This document shows positions 46,195 to 55,617 of a stretch of 64,000 nt of DNA, piece after piece. The DNA comes from Arion vulgaris (Eukaryota; Mollusca; Gastropoda; Stylommatophora; Arionidae): assembly GCA_020796225.1 (NCBI GenBank), contig CM036759.1, positions 68,266,590 through 68,330,589 on the forward strand, in the 5' to 3' direction. The translations under genes were made by a program, and so were the position numbers. The notes below the pieces were generated by a model. That model searched no databases, had not been told where the DNA came from, and worked only from the letters and a program-made list of their open reading frames with translations. Each line of letters begins with the position of its first letter. Positions within the stretch are counted from its first letter, which is position 1.

Positions 46195-46350
46195 TGATTC
46201 TTAGAGGCAGAGTGAGAGGTGTGTTTAATCAGCGAGCCACGGGAACCATCAGTATGCATACTCTTCGATATCTGTTGGGGAGACTGAGCATCTATGGGTC
46301 TGCCGGAGTGCAGGGATGTCAGTTTAATAACCAATAGCACATGACAAATG
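46195..46350 (+). pseudogene. LINE A2 3' end fragment
   Basis: 'gcagagtgagaggtgtgttt' and 'atgcatactcttcgatatct' are the complement of the LINE A2 3' end at 8400-8500 and 38210-38310. Confidence 0.8.
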
Positions 46351-46429
46351 CACACACAGAGAACAGAACACAGCGATAGTAAATTTGCTGTTTGTGGAAA
46401 CGGTGAATCTATGTCTGATTTTGTTCTTG

Positions 46430-46441
46430 TGTTCACTTGAT
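46430..46441 (+). repeat. Target-site duplication of LINE H, left copy
   Basis: TGTTCACTTGAT, repeated exactly at 47672-47683 on the far side of the LINE tail. Confidence 0.8.
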
Positions 46442-47671
46442 GAGAACATCATGAGGAATGTAAAAGACGATGCCAACTATGTGAATTACGACCTCTCACT
46501 ATAGGCGGCAAATCCATACCAGAGCTTAGATACGCAGACGATACAGTATTATTATCCACCAGCAAAGAAGGTTTGGAAAACCTAATCATGACGACCAAGA
46601 AACATAGTGAAGACCAACATCTATATTTGAATACACAAAAACAAAAATCATGTCAACTGACAAAGCAAAAGGCTCACCTAACATCCAAGTAAACAATGAA
46701 GAACTCCAATATATAGAGAGCTACGAATATCTGGGCTCAATAATTAACAATAACTGTGACTGCTCCAAAGAGATCTCAAGAAGATTGGCAATAGCAATCA
46801 AGAAGTTAAACACAATGAAGAACATGTGGCAAAGCATCAGCAAAATACTAAAATTAAAAATATTGAGAGCATGCATTTTCCCAGTGGCTACTTATGGTTG
46901 TGAATCATGGACTATTACACAAAAATTAAGAACGAAAATCCAGTCCTTCGAAACTAAATGCTACAGAAAGATCCTACGAATACCATGGCCAGAAAAAAAA
47001 AAGAACACTGATGTCCGGAAAGAACTAAACGTTAAAGAGAATTGGCTGATAAACAACATACTATACAGAAAAATTACATACTTTGGTCACATCAAGCGTC
47101 ACGATGGCCTGGAAAGAACAATACTAGCGGGCAGGGTCCCAGGACGCAAAGGCATACCAAGAAGAAGATGGCTACAAGATATTAAAGAAACCATGAACAT
47201 GACCATCGACAAAGTGGGTGAACTGGCAAGAGACAGAGTGAGTTTCAGACACAATCAGGCTCTAGCACAGGCCAGACAACTGGCCGGGTATTCCCTGACC
47301 TAGATAAGAAAAGGATCTGGAAATTACAGATGTTTGATAGAACACTGCACGCTTTTTGCAATTTTACTAAATTCTGTGAGTCTATAGTTATTTATTGGTG
47401 ACAAATATTTATAATATTGATATTCCTTATTGTTAAACTTAACTTGTTGCATAATATGACTTCGAGTTAGCATTTTGTGTTGATTTTAAAATGAATTCGT
47501 CTATATACACCAATACTGGAATGCGAGGTCACGTGGTGTAGTTGGAGTCTGATTTCCCACAATTCCTACCTGAGCCCGAAGGCCCAGTAGTTTATAGTTG
47601 GCTCTGGTTTCAGATGTGCTGCAAAGAGAGCAACGTCCTATAAAGGATACGCACCTTGATGATGATGATGA
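46442..47671 (+). mobile_element. LINE H, 5'-truncated insertion with 12-bp duplication
   Basis: The element begins within the RT palm and ends in 'gcaccttgatgatgatgatg'. A 12-bp direct repeat of genomic sequence borders it, the signature of target-primed reverse transcription. The 360-base 3' untranslated part (47310-47671) holds a segment resembling tRNA-type SINE sequence (47528-47650), ending in 'acgtcctataaaggat', which recurs in SINE-T2 at 54090. Confidence 0.85.
46515..47303 (+). pseudogene. LINE H reverse transcriptase C-terminal domain
   Basis: Frame 1 gives PELRYADDTVLLSTSKEG with the catalytic YADD at 46531-46542. After a one-base shift near 46640 an uninterrupted 217-residue frame (46650-47303) covers YIESYEYLGSIINNN, YGCESWTITQKL, CYRKILRIPWPEKKK, YFGHIKRHDGLERTI, GIPRRRWLQDIKETM and LARDRVSFRHNQALA. 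This is the best preserved RT tail in the window, suggesting a fairly recent insertion. The first half of RT and the endonuclease are missing by 5' truncation. Confidence 0.9.
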
Positions 47672-47689
47672 TGTTCACTTGATATATAT

Positions 47690-48345
47690 TTCTTCTTCTT
47701 CTTTTGTCAGCACACTGTTACCGGGTTGTTAACCCAGTGTCGTGGTTTTATGTATTTGTCTTGTGCTTCTCTGGTGACTTGTGTGATGGTTTTCTTAGTC
47801 CCCTAGCAAAATTCAACTATATTATCTATCCACCTTTTCCTCGGTCTTCCTCTCGCCTTCCTTCCTTCCTTCCTGATATTCTGTTGTGGAAAGCTGCATA
47901 AGTAGTTTGGTCTGTTCGCATTCTTACTAAGTGGCCAAACCACTTCATTCTCTATTTCGCATATAATTCAATACGGTCTTGTTCCAACCTTTTCTCTGAT
48001 GTTGGTATTCGTTACTCTGTCGATTTTTGTGTTGTTGGTGATTTTGCGGAGACATCTCATTTCGCATGTTGCTATTTTCTGTGTATCTTTCTTATTTATT
48101 GTCCATGTTTGGCTTTGGTAACATAGAGTGGGTGTGAAGATGCCGTTGATCAACTGTTGTTTAGCTGTCAGTGAGATGTTTGGATGTCTATGTAGTGGCG
48201 CTAGTTGTCAGGTTATTGCATTTGCTTTCTGGACTCTAGTTTCTATCGCTCTGTCGAGTCTTCCATCCTGTGTAAATATGCTTCCTAGATACTTAAATTC
48301 CTGTACTTGCTCTGCTGTACTGCCATTGATATATATTTAAACTCT
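47690..48345 (-). pseudogene. LINE D: reverse transcriptase C-terminal part
   Basis: The minus strand reads INGIFTPTLCYQSQTWTINKK, then TCEMRCLRKITNNTKIDRVT and REKVGTRPY, continuing out of frame into a degraded WFGHL block. The 3' AAG tail reads 'ttcttcttcttcttttgtca' in reverse at 47691. It is homologous to 22185-23065 and 62030-62500 and inserted right next to the LINE H target site. Confidence 0.87.
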
Positions 48346-48404
48346 GTATAGTTAACCTTTTCTTCTGCCTTGGTCAACAATTGTTACTTTCGTTAGAAGT
48401 GCTA

Positions 48405-48705
48405 TTTGATAGCGAAGGGAAATTAATAGCGTGGTAGAATGGTTGTAACTAACCGTTTAATAGCTTTGTAGAATGGTTTTAACTAACAGTTTAATAGCGT
48501 GGTAGAATGGTTGTAACTAACCGTTTAATAGCATGGTAGAATGGTTGTAACTAGCCGTAGCATGGTAGAATGGTTGTAACCAACAGTTTAATAGCGTGAT
48601 AGAATGGGTTTAACTAACAGTTTAATAGCGTGATAGAACTGTTTTAACTAACAGTTTAATAGCGTGATATAATGGTTGTAACTAACAGTTTAATAGCGGG
48701 GAGTC
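48405..48705. repeat. 34-bp tandem repeat, about 9 copies
   Basis: Unit 'agtttaatagcgtggtagaa' + 'tggttgtaactaac', one copy shortened by 12 bases. Confidence 0.93.
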
Positions 48706-48764
48706 AAAACCTGTAAGGAAGTCTCCACCCAGACGACTAACCTTCTTACACCCAAATCCCCTTT

Positions 48765-48960
48765 TGTTATTGGATGTTGTAATGTAACAACACTATATCA
48801 GACCGGAAAGCTAGCTCAAGTTTTGAAAGAAATGAAACAATATCAAATTAATATTTTAGGCATAGAAAAAGGAAATTGGGGATGGGAGAAGTAATAGTTT
48901 GGTCAGGCAGAACAGATGGACATCATAAAGAGGGAGGTGCACTTATAATTTAAAAAAAGA
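48765..48960 (+). pseudogene. LINE endonuclease N-terminal fragment
   Basis: VIGCCNVTTLYQTGKLAQVLKE-like sequence followed by YQINILGIEKG matches the start of APE endonucleases (compare WNVRTLHQEGKLDN at 29977). 'ggcagaacagatggacatca' fits the SGR.D.H..GV strand. Apparently the 5' part of the same LINE copy that resumes at 50500. Confidence 0.65.
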
Positions 48961-49039
48961 ACACAGTAATACTTAATTAAAATGGGAACCTATAAACCAT
49001 AGATTCCCAAACTTTTCCCAGGCCCACTTTCACAACATA

Positions 49040-49915
49040 AACTTGTAAGCCCTCCACCGCCCACTTTGACTTTTGCTCCCCCCATTTCAATAAACTTGTA
49101 AGCCTCCCCCATTTCCCAACTTAGCCCCCACCCCTTTGCACAACATAAACTTTGTAACGCCCCCTCCACGCCCCACTTTGCACAACATAAACTTTGTAAC
49201 GCCCCTCTCCCACCGCCCACTTTGCAAACATAAACTTTGTAACGCCCCTCTCACCGCCTCACTTTGCACAACATAAACTTTGTAACGCCCTCTCCACCGC
49301 CCCACTTTGCACAACATAAACTTTGTAACGCCCCCCTCCACCGCCCCACTTTGCAACATAAACTTTGTAACGCCCTCCTCCACCGCCCCACTTTGCAACT
49401 ATAAACTTTGTAACGCCCCTCTCCACCGCCCACTTTGCATAACATAAACTTTGTAACGCCCTCCACCGCCACTTCAACTAAACTTGCCCCCTCCACCGCC
49501 CCTTTGCACAACATAAACTTTGTAACGCCCTCCACCGCCCCACTTTGCACACTAAACTTTGTAACGCCCTCCTCCACCGCCCTTTGCACAACATAACTTT
49601 GTAACGCCCCCCTCCACCGCCCACTTTGCACAACATAAACTTTGTAACGCCCTCCTCCACCGCCCACTTTGCACAACATAAACTTTGCCCCTCCACCCCA
49701 CTTGCAACATAAACTTGCGCCCCCTCCACCGCCCACTTTGCACAACATAAACTTTGTAACGCCCCCTCCACCGCCACTTGCACACTAAACTTTGTAACCC
49801 CCCTCCACCGCCACTTTGCACATAAACTTTTATATGCCCTCCTCCACCGCCCACTTTGCACAATATAAACTTTGTAACGCCCTCCACATTACAACAGTTT
49901 GCCAACGCCCTCCCA
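49040..49915. repeat. 41-43-bp tandem repeat, about 20 copies
   Basis: Unit 'tttgcacaacataaactttg' + 'taacgccctcctccaccgcc' + 'cac'. Many copies have one- to four-base deletions. The Gly/Trp-rich minus frames (48990-49926) are by-products. Confidence 0.94.
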
Positions 49916-50109
49916 CATATATACATGCTCTATTTTCTCTTTGACATAGAAAATTGATATATATTCTGTCATACATGGTCAATTTTCAAATGATTATGTT
50001 CATAACATAGAAAATTGATGAAAAAATGGATCGCGTAAGACGGGCATAAGATGAATTTAAATGAAGAATTCAAATTTTAAATGATTATTCAATCACAAAA
50101 TAAAGAAAA

Positions 50110-50165
50110 TAGTTTATAAAGCCCTATTTAACTCATTTGCAATAATATGGTTATAGTGTTCTATG
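50110..50165 (+). pseudogene. Duplicate scrap of LINE endonuclease
   Basis: 'ttaactcatttgcaataata' with 'ggttatagtgttctatgt' and 'acaacagaagatga' repeats the segment at 50513-50569 with differences, as if part of the endonuclease region had been duplicated around the intervening DNA. Confidence 0.5.
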
Positions 50166-50345
50166 TGACAACAGAAGATGATTTCGCTTTCTCTCTTGTC
50201 GTTCAGCTCGTACATAAGTCTCTTCTCAAAGACTGCGCCCTTCCGTAATTTGGCTGTCCACAAACTCTGTCATCAGCTAGTCCCTCCCATGCTGGGATCT
50301 ATAGAAAAGTTTTTCATTGAGGTTTTGCAGACATCTTTATATCTG
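50166..50345 (-). pseudogene. LINE C-terminal tail fragment
   Basis: The minus strand reads LRYKDVCKTSMKNFSIDPS followed, after a shift, by LADDRVCGQP. The 'YKD.CK..MK...ID...WE.LA.DR..W' order is the usual C-terminus of one class of invertebrate LINEs. Confidence 0.55.
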
Positions 50346-50489
50346 AGCAGTGGTCTGCCCTGGTGCCTAACTGGTCTGCCCTGGTGCCTATGAAAGAAAA
50401 TAGTTTATTTTAAAACAGAACTCACTATCTCTCCCCCTAGACACTTCAGCGCCCACTGGGGCGTACTCCCTTGGGAATGCTGTATAAAC

Positions 50490-50609
50490 GAACGGCTGTT
50501 ATATACTAGATTTAACTCAAAATTTGCAAAATTGTCGGTTATAGTGTGCTATGCTCCAACAGAAGATGAAATCAAAGATAAATTTTACTAGAGTCTGCAA
50601 GAAATAATA
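50490..50609 (+). pseudogene. LINE endonuclease, central segment
   Basis: TRFNSKFAKLSVIVCYAPTED followed by DKFY and LQEII gives the V-I-V-C-Y-A-P-T strand of an APE endonuclease. It continues at 50823 after a SINE. Confidence 0.75.
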
Positions 50610-50815
50610 GCGCCCGCGTGCCCAGCGTGTTCGTAGCGCGCTGGGCTGCGGGTGACAAGCCCTCTGTGAGTGCGGGTTTAATTCCACGGGCTGGCAGAAA
50701 AAGCCACAGGTTTCCCAGATTTACGGTGTTCGTGGCACGGAACCGAAGGGTTACGATGTCCATGGCACCGAGCCGAAGAGCTGAAAGCTCAAGTGCTTCT
50801 GGATCGGAAAAAAGC
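50610..50815 (+). mobile_element. SINE-T1, tRNA-derived, 206 bp, with 7-bp duplications
   Basis: Flanked by AATAATA at 50603-50609 and 50816-50822. The head contains 'gtagcgcgctgggctgcggg' and 'gcgggtttaattccacgggc'. The second is close to a Pol III B box (GGTTTAATTCC against GGTTCGANTCC) and the first holds a plausible A box. It interrupts the endonuclease frame: left side ends ...LQEII, right side resumes IPKHDVLMIIGD. Confidence 0.75.
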
Positions 50816-50822
50816 AATAATA

Positions 50823-51130
50823 ACAAAAATCCCCAAACATGATGTATTGATGATTATAGGGGACTATAACAGACGCATATGTAGGTGTTTTGGACATGTA
50901 TGTCGTATGCCAGTGGGGGCATTGGCTAGAACAGCTCTCAGATAGACAGTGGATAGGAAGAGAAGGCCTGAACGTCCAAAGGAAACATGGAGAAGAACGG
51001 TGGAGAGAGAGAGTTGAAGGAGTGTGGCCTGACGTGGGAGACGGTTGGTAGAAAGGCAGCAGAATGGCAACAGTGGAAGTCTCTTGTGGAAGTTATGTGT
51101 CAACAGGACACAAAGAGAATATAGATAGAT
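50823..51130 (+). pseudogene. LINE endonuclease remnant fused to RT C-terminus by deletion
   Basis: IPKHDVLMIIGDYN, the metal-binding end of the endonuclease, is followed at once (50868) by CRCFGHVCRMPVGALARTAL, then KRRPERPKETWRRTVERELK and AAEWQQWKSLVEV, the far C-terminus of a LINE. The whole RT catalytic region is missing, so roughly 2 kb were deleted within the element. Confidence 0.75.
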
Positions 51131-51450
51131 TGTATCATGAAATCAACAACAGGTAACATATTGGGTATTCCCGAAGGCCGCGTAGACCCACTGACATTTC
51201 TTATTATTTGTCCTTCTTAGCGAGCTGAAAAATCCCATGCACATCGTTGTTGGCGAATGACTGAACGATCGGTGTAAATAACTACGTGAATCGTTGACAT
51301 TGTCATTTAATAGAAATTTGTCCAGAAATAGTTGTCTTTAGGAACCAACGATAATGATGATCTAACAGAAACAAAGCGACTAACGAAGATTGTTACATTG
51401 ACAAAGTTACTGCATACAGTAGATGAAACTGCAGTAAAACCATTTGATTG
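51131..51450. other. No gene seen
   Basis: Unique sequence up to the Penelope-like left arm, nothing recognised. Confidence 0.35.
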
Positions 51451-52836
51451 GCAAAACACGTAATCACAAAGTACTGTAGTTTTACAAATTACAAAAACAA
51501 TGACAAAATACAGCAACGTTTCTACCAACAAGGCCTTTATCAAGCAAACGAACAACAGGAGTGACAAATTTTAAAAAACAAATGGACGACCAAAAACAAA
51601 CGTTTCTAATGAAAATCTGGAAATAAAAACGAAAATCTGGGAATAAAAACGAATAACGAAATAAATGTGACACAAAAAACACACATAAAAACTAGAAATA
51701 GAATGGAAGAGAAACAATTAAAAATCTAGTAAACATATAACTTGAATACATGCAACATATACCCATATAGATTACAAGGCATGGGAAGAGAAAGTACTAA
51801 GCAGCATAGGAATGTAATACGTTGAGCCCACGTGGTCGCAAGGTACCTTACAAAGAAATCAACCGATTCTCCAGAGCAAATCGACTGCGATCATCCGAGA
51901 ACATGATCGGATGGCTGTGACCTGGACATCGTGAGCTCCTAAATGGCCAGTGTCATTGAAATGGGTGGCTACAGGGTCACAGAGCATCGGCGTATGTCGC
52001 GCAAGTGTTGGGCGAATTGGTCACTGAGCCTCTTGCCTGTCTCGCCGATATAAGCCTTGTTACACCGTTTACAGATAATGGCATAGATAAGATTACGGGA
52101 CTCGCAATGTGAAACCATCGTCAATAAGAAACGTGGCTAAAGGAAAACATACAGTACGCGTCTGTATCACATAAGCACACGTGTTGCAACGCCGACGGCC
52201 ACACTGAACAGTGCCAAAATGAATCTGGATATTGGACTTAAGGCGACGGTGTACCAACATATCCTTAAGACTTCTGTCCCGTCTGTAAGCCACCAAAGGA
52301 TAGTTGGGGAAGACAGAACGGTCTCAGGATCTGACTTAAGGATAGACAAATGACGGAATAAAACATTTTTCACCAGTGAACTATGGGGTGGAAAGTTAAG
52401 ATAAGTTTTACTCTGTCAGAGTTAGTGGTCCTATGCTGGCTGGTGAGGGCCTGCTGGCGAGTGATTTTCTGAACTCGATGCATAGCCCAGACAAGCACCC
52501 TCTCGGGTATAGGCGCCTGCGAAAGAAATCGAGCATCTCGCGAGCTCTCTCAAGAAAATCATCGTCCTCGCTACAAAGGCGACGAAGGCGCAAGAGCTGC
52601 TAGAATGGCAAAGAGTCACGACAAGCCCGGGGATGGGAAGAAGTATAAAGGAGAAACTATGTGCATCAGTAGGCTTGTAATATACTGATGTAGTGATAGT
52701 GGATAGGCGTATGGAGATAGTAATGTCAAGAAAGTTGACACAAGTAGTGGAGATGTGAGAAGTAAAACGAATAGAAGGTTGAAAACATTAATGAAATTAA
52801 TGAAGCGTGATAAATCGGCTTCAGGCATATCAGTAT
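51451..52836 (-). mobile_element. Penelope-like element, minus-strand copy
   Basis: Minus strand, 3' end at 51451. Coding pieces: RLRRLCSEDDDFLERAREM with LDFFRRR (52500-52590), the region before the endonuclease of Penelope-like elements, then VAYRRDRSLKDMLVHRRLK (52290), CNTCAYV (52185) and, out of frame near 52110, the GIY-YIG end. The stretch 52460-52836 lies only on this copy. Arms 51451-52459 and 52837-53831 are inverted and nearly identical. The RT core and 5' part are missing. Penelope-like elements carry an RT plus GIY-YIG endonuclease, and copies often have partial inverted or tandem duplicates. Confidence 0.85.
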
Positions 52837-53831
52837 CGCCAGCAGGCCCTCACCAGCCAGCATAGGACCACTAACTCTGACAGAGTAAAACTTATTTTAA
52901 CTTTCCACCCCCATAGTTCACTGGTGAAAAATGTTTTATTCCGTCATTTGTCAGATCCTGAGACCCGTTCTGTCTTCCCCAACTATCCTTTGGTGGCTTA
53001 CAGACGGGACAGAAGTCTTAAGGATATGTTGGTACACCGTCGCCTTAAGTCCAATATCCAGATTCATTTTGGCACTGTTCAGTGTGGCTGTCGGCGTTGC
53101 AACACGTGTGCTTATGTGATACAGACACGTACTGTATGTTTTCCTTTAGCCACGTTTCTTATTGACGATGGTTTCACATGCGAGTCCCGTAATCTTATCT
53201 ATGCCATTATCTGTAAACGGTGTAACAAGGCTTATATCGGCGAGACAGGCAAGAGGTTCAGTGACCAATTCGCCCAACACTTGCGCGACATACGCCAATG
53301 CTCTGTGACCCTGTAGCCACCCATTTCAATGATACTGGCCATTTAGGAGCTCACGATGTCCAGGTCACAGTCATCCGATCGTGTTCCTCGGATGATCGCA
53401 GTCGATTTGCTCTGGAGAATCGGTTGATTTCTTTGTAAGGTACCTTGCGACCGTGGCTCAACGTATTACATTCCTATGCTGCTTAGTACTTTCTCTTCCC
53501 ATGCCTTGTAATCTATATGGGTATATGTTGCATGTATTCAAGTTATATGTTTACTAGATTTTTAATTGTTTCTCTTCCATTCTATTTCTAGTTTTTATGT
53601 GTGTTTTTTTGTGTCACATTTATTTCGTTATTCGTTTTTATTCCCAGATTTTCGTTTTATTTCCAGATTTTCATTAGAAACGTTTGTTTTGGTCGTCCAT
53701 TTGTTTTTTTAAATTTGTCACTCCTGTTGTTCGTTTGCTTGATAAAGGCCTTGTTGGTAGAAACGTTGCTGTATTTTGTCATTGTTTTTGTAATTTGTAA
53801 AACTACAGTACTTTGTGATTACGTGTTTTGC
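52837..53831 (+). mobile_element. Penelope-like element, inverted partial copy with GIY-YIG
   Basis: Mirror image of 51451-52459. The frame at 52807-53316 reads through TNSDRVKLILTFHPHSSLV, AYRRDRSLKDMLVHRRLK, CGCRRCNTC, then IYAIICKRCNKAYIGETGKR and QHLRDI. YIGETG (53233-53250) with the preceding C-x-x-C is the GIY-YIG nuclease start in Penelope-like elements. It stops after CSVTL, and a shift continues PISMI. The right arm lacks about a dozen bases present on the left near 52335-52350. Confidence 0.88.
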
Positions 53832-53869
53832 ATACAGTAGGTATTCGCAATGGTATTGAAGAACTATGA

Positions 53870-54111
53870 GAATCTGTAGCTTAAACGGTAGTGAGTTCGA
53901 TCACAACCTATGCGTGCCTGGTTCAAACTCCGCTGGGAGCAAGTTTGGAAGCAAATTTTTTTCCGTGGGATTTTTTATGTAAGGTAAAATTAGACCTCAC
54001 GGTTCAGAAAGCAATGAAAAACTACTAAACGTATAAGTGTCGCCTAGAAAATCAAGGACTCGTTTACTGTGATTGATGGCTACGTCCTGTAAAGGACATC
54101 TTCTCATCGAA
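53870..54111 (+). mobile_element. SINE-T2, tRNA-like head
   Basis: 'tagcttaaacg' (53888-53898) fits the Pol III A-box pattern TRGYNNARNNG at every fixed position, and 'ggttcaaactcc' (53930-53941) is close to the B box. The body ends in 'tacgtcctgtaaaggacatc', like the LINE H 3' end. No intact tRNA fold is evident, so I call a SINE rather than a tRNA gene. Confidence 0.6.
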
Positions 54112-54245
54112 TTCGCCCGTTTTGAATTCAGGCGTAGTCAGGGTAACTGGTACTGACGTTTCTGATTTTTGCGTGAAAGCCTGCTTCCCTTATTATCGGT
54201 GTCTCCCGCAATACAGGCGTGCCTCCTTCGACTTCAGAGGTCTGT
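54112..54245 (-). mobile_element. SINE-147 copy
   Basis: 'ttgaattcaggcgtagtcag', 'gatttttgcgtgaaagcctg' and 'aatacaggcgtgcctccttc' are the complement of 62534-62680. Confidence 0.75.
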
Positions 54246-54325
54246 AAAGTATATGCTACAATCTAATGAGGAACCACAAATATTCTTTCTACGGACATTA
54301 TAATAAACAAAATCGTTGCATATCT

Positions 54326-54455
54326 TTTCCAGAACGTCGCCATCAATCACAGTAAACGAGTAGTTGATTTTCTAGGCACCACCTATACGTTCAGTAGTTT
54401 GCCAATGATTTCTGAACGGGAAGGTCTATTTTTACCGTTTGTAAAAATCCATGAA
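54326..54455 (-). mobile_element. SINE-T2, second inverted and truncated copy
   Basis: The complement of this segment matches 53970-54091 ('agtaaacgag', 'tctaggcacc', 'cgttcagtagtttgc' blocks) at roughly four bases in five. The head with A and B boxes is missing. Confidence 0.7.
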
Positions 54456-54621
54456 ATATATAATTAAAGTAACCACGTAATAATTAAGAAGGAAACATCA
54501 AGAGGTGGACAGACAGCAGCATACCATCGTCAGGGCAACAGAACGTTCTATAAAATTCAGCGAAGAGAAGACATCGACATCACGAGCTGATGACCTAGTA
54601 ATAATGAATTAACGAGTATTT

Positions 54622-54631
54622 TTTCCAATGT
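54622..54631 (+). repeat. Target-site duplication of short DR-1 SINE
   Basis: TTTCCAATGT, repeated exactly at 54887-54896. Confidence 0.8.
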
Positions 54632-54886
54632 CTTCTTCTTCTTCTTTGCGTTCGTTCTTTATGACCAATTTTAATCACTCTTTGTGATATGTTTGATCTT
54701 TGCCAAGAACGTGTATACGTTGCACATTGGTTTGGTAGGCCCTAAACGCATAGACTTCTACATGTTTAGGACATGTGCATCCGATTTCAGCCAAACCTCC
54801 TTAATCGCCTCTTAAGACATGCATGGCATGTAACAGTGGTTCTATTCTTTACACCCCAAATTTGGGCCCCGGTAACCACTCAGGCG
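54632..54886 (-). mobile_element. Short DR-1 SINE (head plus tail), 255 bp
   Basis: Minus strand: head 'ggttaccggggcccaaattt', a 'cttaagaggcgatta' motif, then directly the DR-1 3' block and tail 'aacgcaaagaagaagaag'. The DR-1 body is absent. Bordered by 10-bp duplications. It is close to the 61702-61955 copy throughout. Confidence 0.82.
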
Positions 54887-54896
54887 TTTCCAATGT

Positions 54897-55610
54897 AATA
54901 TTCGTTACTTTTAAATCCAGGTAAAGTAGGTATTTGAGTAACGAATAGTTACTATTCGCTCATCAATAATGCGCATGCGCTGTGTCACTGGCGGATAATT
55001 TTGAAACTGGAAAGAAATGTACATCTGATTTTGTAAACATTTGGTTAACAAAAATAATATGTAGTTAAAAAGGTATGTATTTTCTTTTTGACACTATTTC
55101 TAGATTACATTATATCAAGACTAACTATGTTGCTTATAACAAGAGACATTGTTGGTGAATATAAGTAGTACAATAAGTGTTCATTGATTGCTAACCATTT
55201 TCTTCACCAGCAGAAGTTGAGAAGTTAACCAGAATTAGGTCACGGGATGTGTACATGAGTAGTTTAGCCACAGACTCGAGTTTTATTATTGTTTTGAAAT
55301 GTAAAACCGTGTCATTTTGAAATCATTTACAAGCCTGTATTAGGAATTGTCCAATTGCTTGTAAGCTTAGTCATGTTTATAATATTATTTAACTCTTCAA
55401 GTGCAACAGTTCAAGCACATTATTCTGGAAAAAAACCAAAAGTGCCAAACTAGGATGACTGGTTGACCAAACGACAGATTGAAGTATGAAGTGTCTGCAA
55501 GTTTTCGTTCCTCTGTCCACTGCACATTCACGAGAGAAAATATTCTTTCTACATTTCCATTGTGTCCTGTGCATCGGCAATTAAACAAAAACTACTGTTT
55601 ATTCTTGAGC
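54897..55610. other. No gene seen
   Basis: AT-rich DNA. A sequence like the piggyBac terminus, TTAACTCTTCAAG, occurs at 55389. No coding block recognised. Confidence 0.35.
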
Positions 55611-55617
55611 AAATTAA

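Noticed and set aside
48990..49926. Gly/Trp-rich minus-strand frames suggesting a structural protein
   Set aside because: They jump frame with every array indel; simply a 41-43-bp repeat.
53870..53960. Functional tRNA gene
   Set aside because: A and B boxes are present but no cloverleaf with a proper acceptor stem can be drawn, and the segment continues into a SINE body.
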